Made by a program: the position numbers and the translations under genes. A stretch of DNA of 64,000 nucleotides from Xestospongia muta (taxonomy: Eukaryota > Porifera > Demospongiae > Haplosclerida > Petrosiidae): NCBI GenBank assembly GCA_963693285.1, contig OY848919.1, forward strand, positions 10,721,461 to 10,785,460, given 5' to 3'. The first letter of the stretch is position 1. Each line of letters begins with the position of its first letter. The notes beneath the pieces were generated by a model that had not been told where the DNA came from, did no database searches, and was given only the letters and a program-made list of their open reading frames with translations. Positions 1 through 12,187 of the stretch are shown here, one piece after another.

Positions 1-96
1 ATCATCAGTAAAATTACACCAAGAAGTACCCCAAACACATCACCAATTACAGTATTAATAGTAAATAAAAATTAGTATAGACTACAACAAGCTCAC

Positions 97-339
97 CACT
101 AAAAGAAAGGTTCCAAAGAACTCTGATAGACATTGCCTAGCGTGAGTTTTCTTGATAATCAAGACCCAAGTGTTGATTGCCTTCTCTACCCATTTGTTAA
201 ATAGAGTCCTGTACTTCCCTCCAACTTCTGTTGCCAATTTTTGGTGAAATGGACTAAAGGTTGATGAATCAGCATAGTCTCTGTAGATAGAACTTAATTG
301 TTTGTAACCATGAAGGCTTTCCATTGCTGCTGTAGTCAT
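97..339 (-). CDS. Aquaglyceroporin, first coding exon of a gene running off the left edge
   Basis: The start codon is at 339 and the 81-codon exon ends at 97, followed by a GTGAGC donor. The protein closely matches exon 1 of the complete gene at 900-3462: the same MESL start region, the block NKWVEKA.NTWVLI.KKTHAR, and the beginning of membrane helix 1 (CLSEFFGTFLLVV). The offset between the two starts is 3123 bases, so this is a tandem paralogue whose other exons lie outside the window. By homology it would be a plasma-membrane channel for glycerol and water. A second in-frame ATG six codons downstream could also serve as start. The call rests on the paralogue, because this exon alone carries no NPA motif. 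Confidence 0.75.
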
Positions 340-899
340 GGCATTGTATGGAAGGATTTGCTCCAGTTTGAACTTGTAAACAGACTAATAGTCACTAATA
401 CTACCCTGTATACATTTTACCAATATATTGTTATAAAGAATAATTGCGCATGTATCAGACATACTATAATAGAAGAAAGTAAACATAATACTGTTTTGAT
501 TACTAATGCATTATTGTTTATTGTATTAGTAATTAAAACAGTAGTATGTTTATTTTTGCAATAATTTTATTCCTTTTTTTGTTTCTTTACAACCATGGCC
601 TGAGCTAGGAAGTACTACAACTACAAAAGCCTTCAGAAAGCCTTGAATAGTTAATCATTCGTGTTTATTTGGTACAAAAACTTCTACCATTCAGAGTTTG
701 TTGGCTCACACCAAAACATACTGACTGCAACTATGTGTAATACACGTGGGTAAGGGCAATACACTATTAATAACATTATTATTAGTTTATTAGCTTGATA
801 TAAATGCAAAAAAATAGATAGCAGAGAAACTTAGCACAATCAGCATCAAAAATAAACTAAGTAGGCTTAGCGGTTCAGGGTTCTTTACTTTCATCTTCT
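340..899. other. Intergenic spacer between the two aquaglyceroporin genes
   Basis: I see no gene here. It should contain the promoter and 5' UTR of the left gene and the 3' end of the right gene. The ORF reading rightward from 298 lies antisense to the exon and continues into AT-rich sequence, so I treat it as a shadow. Confidence 0.5.
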
Positions 900-3462
900 T
901 TAGCAGTTACTCTCCGAAGATGTTGATTGATCATCCTAAAATATACAATAATATAACACTTTATATTAAATAATTGAACTCGTTCTAACTAAACAAAATT
1001 AAGTGTATGAAATGCTACAAGATATCACTCTTTGTACCACTCATAACCAAGAAATGTCTTGGCAAGAATATAGGTACTGAAATAATACATTTCCAACAAT
1101 ATTATGCAAATTTGAATTAAATTATAACTCAAAATAAACAAAATCCCTAGTATCAGAACAAACCCCACAGACATGCCCCATAACAAAATTGTAAGTTTGA
1201 CAAGAACATATTTACGTGACATGACATTTCGTGTAGTACAGTACAAGATATGGTGGAAAGAAAACCTATTAACTAACGACAACTACAATTAGTATTAAGG
1301 AACTATAAATACAAGTCAATGTACACAATGATACAAGTGTCTGCACATCATTACCTTATTTGGGTGATGTATTTCTATTAGAAACCAGTAAAAAAAAGCA
1401 GCTAGTGCAGCTCCAAACATTGGAGCTATTATCGGTATCCACCACCAATGTCGAATATTCCCACAAAAATCGCAACTAAAGTGTTAAAATTAAGTGCAAA
1501 ATGATATTGAAACATATTCTTACACAAAGACTTGTTTTCCCCATCCTGCCATGGCTGTGAATACACGTGGACCAAAATCTCTGGCAGGATTCATAGCATA
1601 GCCAGCATTCATTCCGAATGATAAACCAATGGCCCACAGAATGACTCCGATAAGAAAAGGTTTAAGTCCAGCTTTGACTTCAGAGTTTTTACTGTCAGTG
1701 ACAGCAAAAATTCCAATCAATAGCACAAAGGTTGCAAACAACTATAAGAAAACTTTGTGAAACACCCACGATGTATGCTTCTTTTTTACCTGGTCTAGAA
1801 ATGCATTACCTATCGTGAGATAGGTTTGAGGGTATGTAGCAAATATACCTGCAGTTAGATTAGTTTTACCTCCGGCATTATTGATAGCATCTACAAAACG
1901 ATGCAATGCACATATAGAGAGCCTACCTATCACTAACCAACATATACTCCATAAACAATAGTTGATGAAAAAAATGCTCCTAATGTTTGAGCTATCCAGA
2001 ATGGAACAACCTAGTCATGAAATGGGCCATTATATTGTAAATAAGTGTATTTATTAAAGTACTTCATTTTACTGATCCTAGCTACATACCATTAGCCAGC
2101 TCATCTTTCCTCGTAATGCCATTGCAAAAGAGACAGCTGGATTCAGATGACCACCTGATACACCAATTGAGACATGTAGAGCAATAACCAGACCCAGTGC
2201 ATAACCAATAACCATAGATTGAAATGTTCCATATTCCTTTTCACCTGCATAGTCTGTTAGGACAAATTGAGCAATTGCCCCATTACCAATTGTCTAGTGA
2301 AGAAGAATTAAAGTAGAAAATTACAACATGACATTTTTTTATGAAAAGAAAAATAACAAATATGGCTGAGCATCTTAACACAAGGATTTAAAAACATTGT
2401 GAGTATACATAAAGTATATACTAAAATTAATACTAAATTATAGACCTGCTCAATTAAAATGTATTTGCAAAACAAAAATGCCAAAAATATTAAAAGTTTT
2501 CTCCAAGATCATGTGACATTATAGTGTCAAATGTTGGGAAATAAGCTGGCAGAACAGCACTGGGAGAGATTTAATGTTCACCTTTCACATAAAAGTTAAG
2601 CTTCACAGAAACAATCCTTTCATACAATATGATATTTGCTTTAGTAGTCAGCTCAAATTTAGACTGATAGTAAGCAACTTATAACAATTTCCACATCTTT
2701 ACTTATAATGCTATTTAAAACAGTCATATATTATCAGAGTTCAGATTTGGGCTGTTAGCGATTACAATTGATCTCAACATCTGAGATCATCTAGCTTGCT
2801 GTCTTCTAATGGCTAACAAAATACCATTGTAAGACAAGTTTCAGCGTAAATGAATATACAGATGGACAATCACACAGACGTTACACAACCCTTTAATAAA
2901 AGAACTTCATTAGAGACAAACCTCATGATGAAGGACATCAGAGGGCGTAGGGTGTGGCAATGAGAGTAAAACCTATAGCACTGAACTATTGACTATGATG
3001 ACATCATAATGAAATGATACATAGTCATGTCGTCATATGAAAACATCACCTAAACCCAAAACCAAACCTAACATTATTAACTATATAACATATGGTGATG
3101 CCATCATAGGATATGTTGTTGCATCATCATTCAAGTTACACCAAGGAATTGCCTTAAACTCATCACCAATTGTAGTATTAGTAGTAAATAAAAATTAGTA
3201 TAGAGCACAACAAGCTTACCACTAAAAGAAAGGTTCCAAAGAACTCTGAGAGACATTCCCTAGCGTGAGTTTTCTTGACAATCAAGACCCACGTGTTGGT
3301 TGCCTTCTCTACCCATTTGTTAAATAGAGGCATGTACCGCCCTCCAGCTTCTGTTGCCAATTTTTTGCAAAATCGACTCAATGTTGATGAATCAGCATGA
3401 TCTGTATAGGTAGAACCTATATGGTTGTCACTAGGAAGGCTTTCCATTTCTGTTGTAGACAT
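900..3462 (-). CDS. Aquaglyceroporin (MIP family channel), seven coding exons
   Basis: Exons by splice sites and phase: 3220-3462, 2090-2293, 1938-2010, 1790-1890, 1524-1741, 1355-1475 and 900-935. Together they give 996 nt and a 331-residue protein, normal for the family. Exon 2 carries the first pore signature (SGGHLNPAVSFAMALRGK). Exon 5 carries the second as NPARDFGPR; the Asp after NPAR is the established mark of glycerol-permeable aquaporins (GlpF/AQP3/7/9/10 group). Exon 6 has the family-typical HWWWIPIIAPMFGA before helix 6. Expected role: six-helix plasma-membrane channel for glycerol, water and small neutral solutes. Intron 3 is only about 47 bases; intron 1 is about 930. The last exon is the weakest part of the model: the phase gives a short tail ending ESNC, and another reading of the same sequence would give a different tail. 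Confidence 0.85.
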
Positions 3463-3714
3463 GGGGTTGTATGGAAGGATTCGTTCCCGTTTGAACTTGC
3501 AAACAGACTAATAATCGCTAATACTAGCTTATATAAATTTTACCAATATATTGTTATAAAGAATGAATACGCATGTAGCAGACATATTAAAATGAAAGAA
3601 AGTAAACATGATACTGTTTTGATTACTAATGCACTAATGGTTATTTTATTAGTAATCAAAACAGTATTATGTTTTTTTTTCATTCAATTTTTATTTTTCT
3701 TGTTTCTTCACAAT

Positions 3715-3770
<56 letters not shown>
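3715..3770. repeat. (TA)n microsatellite
   Basis: About 55 bases of nearly pure TA/CATA dinucleotides lie between the aquaglyceroporin gene and the start of the dispanin array. Confidence 0.9.
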
Positions 3771-3773
<3 letters not shown>

Positions 3774-3837
3774 AACTCACATGAAAGTGTATATTAGCGT
3801 TCACTAATCTCATTCATCGTATCTTCCTAAAACATCT

Positions 3838-3965
3838 TCAGTGTAATCATCTTCCTGGCCTGACCAAATGATAAGATTGTGCGCACAATACCCAATGTCA
3901 GATAATGATCAACAATTTCATGAAAGATACTTGTAATCACTGATGGCTGGCACTGTTTTTTGGAT
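3838..3965 (-). pseudogene. Decayed CD225/dispanin exon 5 (type IV remnant)
   Basis: On the minus strand the block resembles exon 5 of the intact array genes (a DHYLTMGIVLTIL-like stretch). It then hits an in-frame stop where CxxCGTW is expected. The matching exon 6 is absent because the duplication boundary lies immediately to the left. Confidence 0.6.
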
Positions 3966-5584
3966 TACAACAAAACTTCAGGACTTTTTGCTCTATTTCT
4001 GATTTTTTCAGATGCTTTGTAGTCAACTGAACTAAACCCATGTATACATGATACACTGTCACAATTAGCTGTACTTATAGTACTTAAGTACAAGTACCAA
4101 TGTACTTGGCCCCATACCTGATTAATTGTACTTATAAATTGAGTTGATTGCAGCTGACCAACACCTTTTAGAAATATGAATAATTATAATAATATAAAAA
4201 TACTGTGTAACATGATATCGATAAAATAAAGTGTACTTTTGTTGCTTGTCGACAAACATATCTATCTCTGTAATAATATTGTTTATAGTTATTTCCTTCA
4301 ATGTTTGGCATAGGAAAATTGTTGATGTCTTTAGTTTATAGACAATATGCTAAACTGTTTCAACATTTAACAAGTAATATTAAGTTTCCCTTTATTTTAA
4401 CAATAGCAATTTTTTTGTCAAATAATAAATACAATATTGTTTTCATTGCTAATGTACTACTATTTCATAGTTCATTATAGTATTATGGTTACTGTTTGTA
4501 TATGCAATCTGTATAACCACACATTAGCTAAATCAACCAATCACCTTTTACGTGACATTTATACACAATACAAGTAATTTTACTAGGACCTATTGTGTTT
4601 CAGATAATATTAATATATAAATGCATTGAATATAGAAGGCTCAATAACCAGAATGCATACCTGAATATAAGCTATATAAACCACTAATTGATTCATTAAT
4701 GAACTTTATTCACTAATAGCATTTTAGATGAAAATATTATTGCAGCAAGTTTTAACTACACCAGCCATACATTTATTATATACATTAACTGGATCCAAAA
4801 CAAATTATTTATAGTAGCTCCTTAATACTCATTTAACACAATATATGACTTAGTTAAAGGAGAGCTTTAATACCGTAATATATTATTATAATTATAATAT
4901 ATTATTCTATAATAGCAATATAGAAAAGCATAAAGTATGATACTTAAATCTTACATGGATAGTTTTGTCAGGTTAATTGGTCAACTGTGATCTGGCTTCT
5001 TGATTTACTAGAAAGTATAAATTTCTAATAAGAATAATGTCATCATACTCCAGTAATATAATAATGAATCTTAATACACAAACATGAGTATTCTGCAACC
5101 TTATCATATAAAGTATTGGTAAGTTTCTGACCCTCATTGATATGTTGACTGGTTCCTGATATTCATTTACAAAGTAATATCAGTGTTTAAAGTATTAAGG
5201 CATGCAATCAATAGAGATTATACAAAGCATATCAAAAAAATAATTGTAAATTATCACAATAACTGGATGACAAAAGTAAGTTTCTACTTTGTATTCAATG
5301 AACTAAACAAATCTACATATCAAATTTTCCATGAGTTTCACAACTAACTTTATAATTTTATTTTTTAACAGAAATAGCTGTATGAAAATAGCGATGACCA
5401 TAGTCTTTTCTGTGAAAGGACGTTTCAGACTTCATGTTAGTTTTGATAAGCAATATTAAAAATCAACAAATTAAACCAAACTATATATATACAATACAAC
5501 AACCAATCAAAATATATTTAAGGAGTCCATAGCAACACCCAGTGAGTTACCTGAAATAGTGTCCTTACAATTATTGGTTGAAAT
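3966..5584. other. AT-rich spacer without a recognisable gene
   Basis: The sequence recurs at about 12666-14280 and, in part, at 21319-22604. The plus-strand ORF that begins with an FGIGKLLMFL-like stretch is open only in the third copy (21652-21927) and broken in the others, so I do not count it as a gene. A short palindromic AT stretch lies near 4880-4910. Confidence 0.5.
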
Positions 5585-6008
5585 GAGTAAACATTACTTT
5601 TGCTTGCAGAAAGAAAAACAGCAACACCAACAACTGTCTTTTGGCTATAAAAAGAAACATTAGGTGACAAATAAAATCTACATTGTTAAAGTTATCATTT
5701 TTCACCTGCTGTTGGCCCATTGAACCAAAAGAAGTTTGCCCTATAAATGGTGGTGGGGTATTATCATATACATTTGTATTTAATAATGAAATCTAATATT
5801 TATATGACTTTGTTTGACAACAATTAAATACATGTGTCAAGTATAAATCATATATAACTTCTTACTAGTGTTTGTTGTCCTGAATAATAACCATTATGAT
5901 GGGGAGGAGGCCCCTAATGACAACAGTTAATGATGCATAGACAAATACATTATATATGGTTTATTTCTATATTACTTACAGGATGAGATAATGGTTGATA
6001 AGCAGCAT
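5585..6008 (-). pseudogene. Truncated CD225 gene, type II remnant, unit 1
   Basis: The proline-rich N-terminal exons survive: exon 2 at 5980-6008 (DAAYQPLSHP), exon 3 at 5866-5913 and exon 4 near 5706-5767 (PPPFIGQ). Exon 5, which carries the first CD225 membrane helix, is missing. Only a scrap of exon 6 remains near 5590-5640. Exon 4 has no AG acceptor at the usual place. Exon 3 lacks one base present in units 2 and 3, which changes its phase. The first exon seen at 29090 in unit 3 has been deleted here, so this cannot encode a full dispanin. Confidence 0.7.
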
Positions 6009-6869
6009 CTAAAAAATAAATTTAATGAACATTTTTAAAAATATGAATAGCTATAATAATCCAGTAACACAAGTGAATATGATATTCATAGATTACTGTC
6101 TAGCTTTGTTGCTTGTTGACAAACATTATATATCATATTAACTTGTCTTTAAAGCACATTGAACATCGAAAATCTTCCTGAGTGATGTACTTTACAGTAA
6201 GAATTAAAAAGTTCATATAGCAATTATAATAATTATGTCAAACATTCAACTATATATAAATATCACACTACTTTGAAAGATGATAATAACAAGTATTATT
6301 TATTCAAAAAGATAGCATACTTTCATAGAGGGTAAACTTTTGCTTATTAAGATACATATATCAATATTTATCAAATCACGTACTTATATATTGACCAAAT
6401 TACCGCTAAAGTATTTATGTTGATAAATTTTTTCAGGGACAATACAAGAAACACTCATATCTCAGACATTATATTAAAATGTAACTAATAGATATTGTAC
6501 TAGTTTGAAAGAAAATGATATTAATTAGAACAAGATATCATACCTGCAGAAAGTGTTACATGTTCCTACACGCCTTTGTTTATTAAGTTACTTATATCAA
6601 GCTTTAAAAAGTCATGTGCTTATAAATCAACAAGATTATCACAAAAATAAAATTTTTGGCTATTAAGATACATATATCAATATTTATAAACCCATATTGA
6701 CTAGATTACCACTAAAACAATGATATACCAGTTCAGTGTGGACAAGACACCCACACAGCAAGATAAGTCTCAAATTGAGAAAAGACACCTCTATAATCAG
6801 CAATATCCAATATTAAAAATTATGAACGCAGCACTACTTGTTGATTGGTTATCTAACTCCAATGGTTAT

Positions 6870-7105
6870 CTAGCGAGCTAGCCCTCCTCCATTTTGAGTA
6901 GGGGAGCAGGGTTTTGCTCCATTGCTTGTGTGGAATTTGTGGTAGTACCTCAATGCTTACATAGTGTTAGATAGTACAGTGTTATAAAAATTTATAACTT
7001 TTATGTAAATTTCACTAATTCCCAATGGAGCAGTAAGCCTAGTAGGCTTCTAGACCCTCCTCCTATTGTCAGCTTATCAAAAAGGAGGAGGGATTAGATC
7101 GCTAG
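6870..7105. repeat. GC-rich inverted-repeat element (MITE-like family B), copy 1
   Basis: The ends are imperfect inverted repeats of about 21 bases: CTAGCGAGCTAGCCCTCCTC at the left, and its near complement ending GATCGCTAG at the right. An internal palindrome AAGCCTAGTAGGCTT and further CCTCCTCC/GGAGGAGG pairs can fold as well. It has no coding capacity and stands out by GC content. The same element occurs at 15557, 29242 and 32568, each 235-236 bases long. Confidence 0.65.
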
Positions 7106-7483
7106 ACATTTATTGGCCAGAGAGCGTAGAAAACATGTGGTAACAGTGATAAAAATATATTTACTACAAAAAAATATATTGTTTGGTATTTGTTACGCAA
7201 TTAATACAATAACTTGAATATTATGCAGCCTTATCATAAGATATATGTTGACTGTTTTCTAGATCTGACCCTCGTATATAAAGTAATATCATTATTTAAG
7301 ATAACTAAACCTTACATATATTACTAATTTTACAAAGCATTTCAAACAAATATAACAATTATAATATATCACGTTAACGAGTTGACAAAGGCAAGTGTCT
7401 ACTATTTTGTATACAATAAACTAAACACATTTGCTTATAAATGTTTTTCAAAGGTTTCATGACTGGCTTTTTTTCCTTCATTT

Positions 7484-8143
7484 CTAACAGTAATAACTGT
7501 ATGTATGGCCAGAAGAGTAGGCATAGCAAACATTGTTTCTGTTAGAATCAATAACAGAAATAGTAATAATAACACCAACAATAACAAGCAACCAGGCAAC
7601 TAAACCACCAATGTTAAGACCAAGGGCAATACGACCATTAGTACGAGCAGCTTCAATGTCACCTCGTGCATCAGCATCTCGAGCCTATGTGAGACAAAAA
7701 TATAAAACACCATAAAATTTAATATTTAAAAATTATATTTAGCAATAATGCAAATGTTTAAATCATTAATATTTTTGATTACATCATGTAAATTCTTGTC
7801 TTCATTATATAAGCACTTTTAATTAAACTTTAACAAGTTCTTTGTACATTTAGGCATAACAATAGTACTAAAGAGTTCATTTGAGTTTCTATTTATTACA
7901 TACATTATTAATTATAATATTACCTTCTCAGAAAAGATGATGGCCGAAATAGTACAAAGAAGTGCGTGCCATGTTCCACAAAGGACACACAAGACTGAAA
8001 GCACAACACCCAATGTCAAAAAATGATCACCAATAGGACGAAATGTAGGTGCAATCCCAGAAGGCTGACTCTGCACTACAACTGCATTAGTGTCTCTCTA
8101 AAAAATTAGCATCCAAGTGATTTAATATGCCTTTAACAACCTA

Positions 8144-8189
<46 letters not shown>

Positions 8190-10108
8190 ATAGGTTCTTA
8201 CATACACACACACACATATATGTGTGTGTAGCCTGATTTGCAATATGGGACCACTTCAATACGACCATTTAAAAACACTTGCGTGCCTTGTAAGCAATTT
8301 TTAATAGTAAACATCCATTGAAAGATGTATGGCTGTGTACACAACAACTATATGCTTTCAAGATGTTTTAATGGAGTGGTCCTTTTTCCCAAATCAGGTC
8401 GCACACGCACACACACACATACACATATATATAAAAATAAGCATTTGATGTTATATGTTACAGATGCATATGATATATTTGGTTGAAGTTATCATATATT
8501 ACCTGCCAATGGGCCTGTGGGATAGGAGCAGGTCTACCAAGATATGGTGTTGGGACATTATTAGCTATAATGATAATAGTGATGTATAATATGTGCATGA
8601 TTTGCAATAAGGAACCACTTCTATCAAACTTTTAAAAACACTTGTATATATGTAAGCTATCTTTTAAAGAATGCTAGTTTTGATTTCAATTTTTTTTTAA
8701 AACTGAGATATAATTATGTTAACATTCATTGAAAAATATATGGTTGTGAACATAACAACTGCATGTTTTTGAGGTGTTTTAATGGAAGTGGTCCATTTTC
8801 TTAAATGAAGTCATATATATATGATTTCTTTAAATGTCAATGACTTAGAGTTTTTAAAGTGTAAAACATTTATAACTTACCATTGAACTGTTTTGGGCCT
8901 GGATAATAACCAATAGCAGTTGGATAAGGATGATCCTAAATGATCAATATTAATTATGAAAATGGATGCTAAAATAAGTAAGTATATTACAGATAGGTTA
9001 ATTACCATTACATATACTTACAGGTTGAGTTGATAGTGGATAAGCAGCACCTAATAACAAAATATGGTGATTAGGCAATTTAAACAGCCACTAAGTGTAT
9101 TTATTTATATTGAATCCATAAGAAAAATTAATAATATATGTACTGTATATTGACATTTTCTGACAATTATATGTAGTATATCTATATTCTGCTTACAACT
9201 TTCTATCACACTCTTATTGGTTCTGAATGTTTGTAATCACTCTCTATTGAGCACATGTACTAAAATTACTTTAATATTATATTAAGGATCTAGTAACAAT
9301 CTTGTATGAGTATTGCCCATATTTAAATTGATTTATTAATAAGAATTTGATATCATTTGTTTTAAATGTTGTTAATATTAAGTGTCAACAAAGTAGAATG
9401 ATATGTTTTTGTGACCTCAATTATTTAAAGAATTATCACAAGTATATGTAATAATTGTTAAACAATCACATCATTTATTTTATAATAATAATGTTATGTT
9501 ATGTCTAGACTAATTAGGTTAAGAATTTCTGTTGGGAAATGTATTGATGGGGACATTACAGGTAATACTAAATTAAAATAATACACATTGTATTGTATCT
9601 GTTATGATAAATCCATAAACCTTGAAGTAATATGATAAGATGCATACATAATAAGGAACCTTTTCAGGCAAACACTTGTGACTTGATATGTGAATAGGGA
9701 ACACTTTTTAAACTCCCAAAAAAACAGTTTGCAAAACTACAGTTGCTATAGATGCACAACTATTCATGGTAATTGTATGTACACAAAGCTATTTTTGAGG
9801 TGTTTTAACTGTGGTTGTTTTTCACAAACCATTTGATAGAAGTGTCCCTATTTTTGCAAATCAGGTCATATATGTACACTTTAAAGTGTAGTTAGGTCAG
9901 TTATGCATATATTGCTAACAAAAAAAAACATTACTGCTATATAGAATTTGCTAATGAATTTTTCACACACTCTATAGAATATATATTAACAGAGCACTAG
10001 CTAGTGACTAAAACGCAATGCCATTTTTAGTTATACATCCATTTAGCATATACATGTATAGTGCACATTAAAGATAAAGAAACGAATTGTACATTTCTTA
10101 CCTTCCAT
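7484..10108 (-). CDS. CD225/dispanin (IFITM-like) membrane protein, gene A
   Basis: Six exons: 10102-10108 (only ATGGAAG), 9022-9050, 8881-8935, 8503-8564, 7924-8097 and 7484-7684; 528 nt, 175 residues. Residues 1-51 are a Pro/Tyr/Gly-rich cytosolic-type region (AAYPLSTQP, PTAIGYYPGPK, NVPTPYLGRPAP). Exon 5 (52-109) holds DHFLTLGVVLSVLCVLCGTW and a hydrophobic stretch ending IIFSEK. Exon 6 holds ARDADARGDIEAARTNGR followed by a second hydrophobic helix and a Tyr/Cys tail ending YSYYC. This is the CD225 layout: a re-entrant or membrane helix, a short basic/acidic loop, then a transmembrane helix. Known members include vertebrate IFITMs, PRRT and SYNDIG proteins, small membrane proteins of the plasma membrane and endosomes. 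Cysteines flanking helix 1 could be palmitoylated (inference). Unlike genes C-G it has PTPY in place of PPPY. Confidence 0.85.
8149..8184. repeat. (TA)n microsatellite in intron 4 of gene A
   Basis: A dinucleotide run sits just beside the inverted-repeat element of the same intron. Its length differs in each paralogue: shorter in gene B (about 16836-16852), longer in gene E (34441-34530). Confidence 0.85.
8232..8398. mobile_element. MITE-like element family A, intron 4 insertion of gene A
   Basis: The element begins CCTGATTTGCAATATGGGAC and ends with the near inverse (GTCC..TTTCCCAAATCAGG). It is about 167 bases long and non-coding, and CA/TG microsatellites abut both ends. Orthologous copies sit in the same intron of genes B (16898-17064), C (about 23797-23963), D (about 31198-31365) and E (about 34570-34737), so it inserted before the genes were duplicated. 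Confidence 0.7.
8596..8813. mobile_element. MITE-like element family A, intron 3 insertion of gene A
   Basis: The inverted ends ATGATTTGCAATAAGGAACC and GGTCC..TTAAATGAAGTCAT match the family ends. Relatives occupy the same intron in genes B (about 17262), C (about 24148), D (about 31550) and E (about 34934). Confidence 0.6.
9680..9867. mobile_element. MITE-like element family A, intron 1 insertion of gene A
   Basis: The ends GACTTGATATGTGAATAGGG and TTGCAAATCAGGTC form the family inverted repeat, with a central stretch of partial dyad symmetry. Counterparts lie at about 18345 (gene B), 25431 (gene C) and 36000 (gene E). Confidence 0.6.
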
Positions 10109-10201
10109 TACAGCCGTTGATAGCTTTTATCAAAAGCAAACACCACAGGTTGAGTTTATCTCGACAAGATCCCTGCGTTATGAATTTGTATAGTCAGTAT
10201 A

Positions 10202-10228
10202 TATTTTATAAACAAAATGAATCACGTG
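10202..10228 (-). promoter_or_regulatory. Gene A core promoter: TATA-like box and CACGTG E-box
   Basis: Reading towards the gene, CACGTG at 10223-10228 is followed by TTTATAAAATA at 10202-10212, about 95-115 bases before the ATG. The E-box in the context TCACGTGA, the TATA-like box and their spacing recur upstream of genes B, C, E and G. Confidence 0.6.
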
Positions 10229-10560
10229 AGCTATATAATATTCTTACAAGAGGCCGGATTATAGCGTGACGTATGTTCGCAAAAATATGTATAACTACGT
10301 GAAAGTCCCTTCTATGATCACATTCATCATATCCTCCTACACAAACTTCAGTCAACTCCTCTCCCTGGCCTAGATAAAGGTTACAACATTAAGTACAAGA
10401 TCATAGTGATTATATTTACTTTTGTTCTAACTTTAATATATTTACTTACTTATTATTTATTTGATTTGATTTGATAAGAGTTTCAATCTTAACTTTTTTC
10501 ATTTTATTATTTTTATTGTATAATGTACAATAAGTCTATTATATATGTACTGTAATTAAC

Positions 10561-10905
10561 AAAATAGAGAAGGTAATTGCTGGAATAGATCAGAAGAAAG
10601 CATACTACATTCCTAAGAGCACACAAATGATAGTAAGTACAATACCCAATGTGAAGTAGTGATCTCCAACAGGATTCATTATGGTAGTCTGAGATTGTTT
10701 CTATGCCACTATATACAATAAGGAAGAAAAATCATAGATTGATCATGTGCTTTTTAGATATCAAAGGATTAAATAAAAAATTTTGCCTTTGCTTGATGTA
10801 ATGTTAAACAATTGTTTTATTTACTTAATGTTGACAATAAGGACCTCGATTATAACCACTTTTATTGTAATATGAAGATAGGTGGGTTATCAGCTACAAT
10901 GAGAA
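10561..10905 (-). pseudogene. CD225 pseudogene, type III, unit 1
   Basis: The minus strand shows an exon 5 relative (QSQTTIMNPVGDHYFTLGIV, then LTIICVLLGM). It is broken by TAG where the Trp of CGTW belongs and by TGA nine bases later, and its donor site is lost. A further scrap at about 10836-10905 resembles fused exons 3 and 4. The same lesions occur in the copies at 19230, 26324 and 36895, so the gene died before the duplications. Confidence 0.7.
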
Positions 10906-12001
10906 CATAATTCTTCATTAATAATTATTACAAATAAGTTTTTCAGTTATTTAGATACAATATGACAAACTTTAAAATGTTGTGGTGTAGATAATACCTT
11001 TCTCTATGTGGAGAAAGAGATGCATGTACATAATTATTAGAATATTATTTTACAATATATCAATGGAAATAGTTATTATTATAACAATGTAATGAAGTAC
11101 TACTTACAAATTTAGTAGAAAGTAGATGACCAACATCTTTAAAAAAAAAATTTAAAGAAACAGTTCTAGAGATATCAGCAAATACAAAACTATAGTTTAT
11201 AGTAATGGAAATAGTTTTGTAATGAAAGTAATGAAAGTAGATGACCAACATCTTTAAAAAAACATGAATTTAAAGAAACACTTCTAGAGATATTATCAGC
11301 AATTACAAAGATGCATGTAGTCTAGCTTTGTGCTTGTTGACAAACATCTTTATATCCCAGTGATGTTGTTCATAGTTATTTCCTTCATTGTTTGGCAGAT
11401 GGAATGCTATGTATGAAAATTGTTTGTAAAACAAGCTCATAGACAATATGGCAAACTATTTTTTACATTTAACAAGTAATATTACATTTCTTATCTGAAT
11501 ATGAAGATATGTACAAGTACAGATATAAGCTATGTCAATATATAATTTTAACTGGTTATTTTAACCATTATATTGTTTTAGAGGTTACAATTGCAAGTGA
11601 AAAAAGCATTAAAATATTTTCATTACTAATGTACTACTTTTTATAGTATATTACAGTGTTATGTTTACTTTTGCATATGCAACCTGTATGCCATGTATTA
11701 GTTTTTATTATTTAATCACTTACAGTGATATTGTACAGACAATAACAAGTAATTTCAACAAGACCTTGCATGTTCTGATTATATTAATATAAAAGCATAT
11801 TTGAATTTACAAGGCTCAACAACCAACATAAATACCTTAGATATAAGCTATATAAATCACAAATTGATTATTCATAACTTTTACAAAAAAAATTCTAGCA
11901 AAACAAAATTCTAGCAATTTTTATTACATAAAAAAATATAATATATTACATTAACTAAACCCAAAGCAATTCTGTTATAGTAACTCCCATAAAAATATTC
12001 A

Positions 12002-12033
<32 letters not shown>

Positions 12034-12187
12034 CTTATTTGTATTAGTGTTTTAAAAATACAATATATTAGCCAATAACAGCAATAATTGAAAAACACAA
12101 AGTATTGACACATTAATCATGTAAACTAGTCATATCTACATATCAAATCGTTCCATGAGTTACATGACAGGCTTCATTACTTTATTT
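10906..12187. other. AT-rich spacer with a local direct repeat
   Basis: I recognise no gene. A block containing GTAGATGACCAACATCTTTA occurs twice, at about 11121 and 11237, followed each time by AAAGAAACA.TTCTAGAGATAT. The same pair recurs near 19802/19919 and 37473/37597. A (TA)n run lies at about 12003-12032. Confidence 0.5.

Noticed and set aside
1025..1282. Minus-strand hydrophobic ORF between the last two aquaglyceroporin exons
   Set aside because: It lies in intron 6; no family motif, and its hydrophobicity follows from AT-rich codons.
3715..3770. CRISPR-like or structured array
   Set aside because: Only simple dinucleotide repeats; no spacer/repeat organisation anywhere in this eukaryotic window.
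7533..7715. Plus-strand ORF of 60 codons repeated exactly at 16217-16399
   Set aside because: It is antisense to exon 6 of genes A and B; its conservation is explained by the real gene on the other strand.
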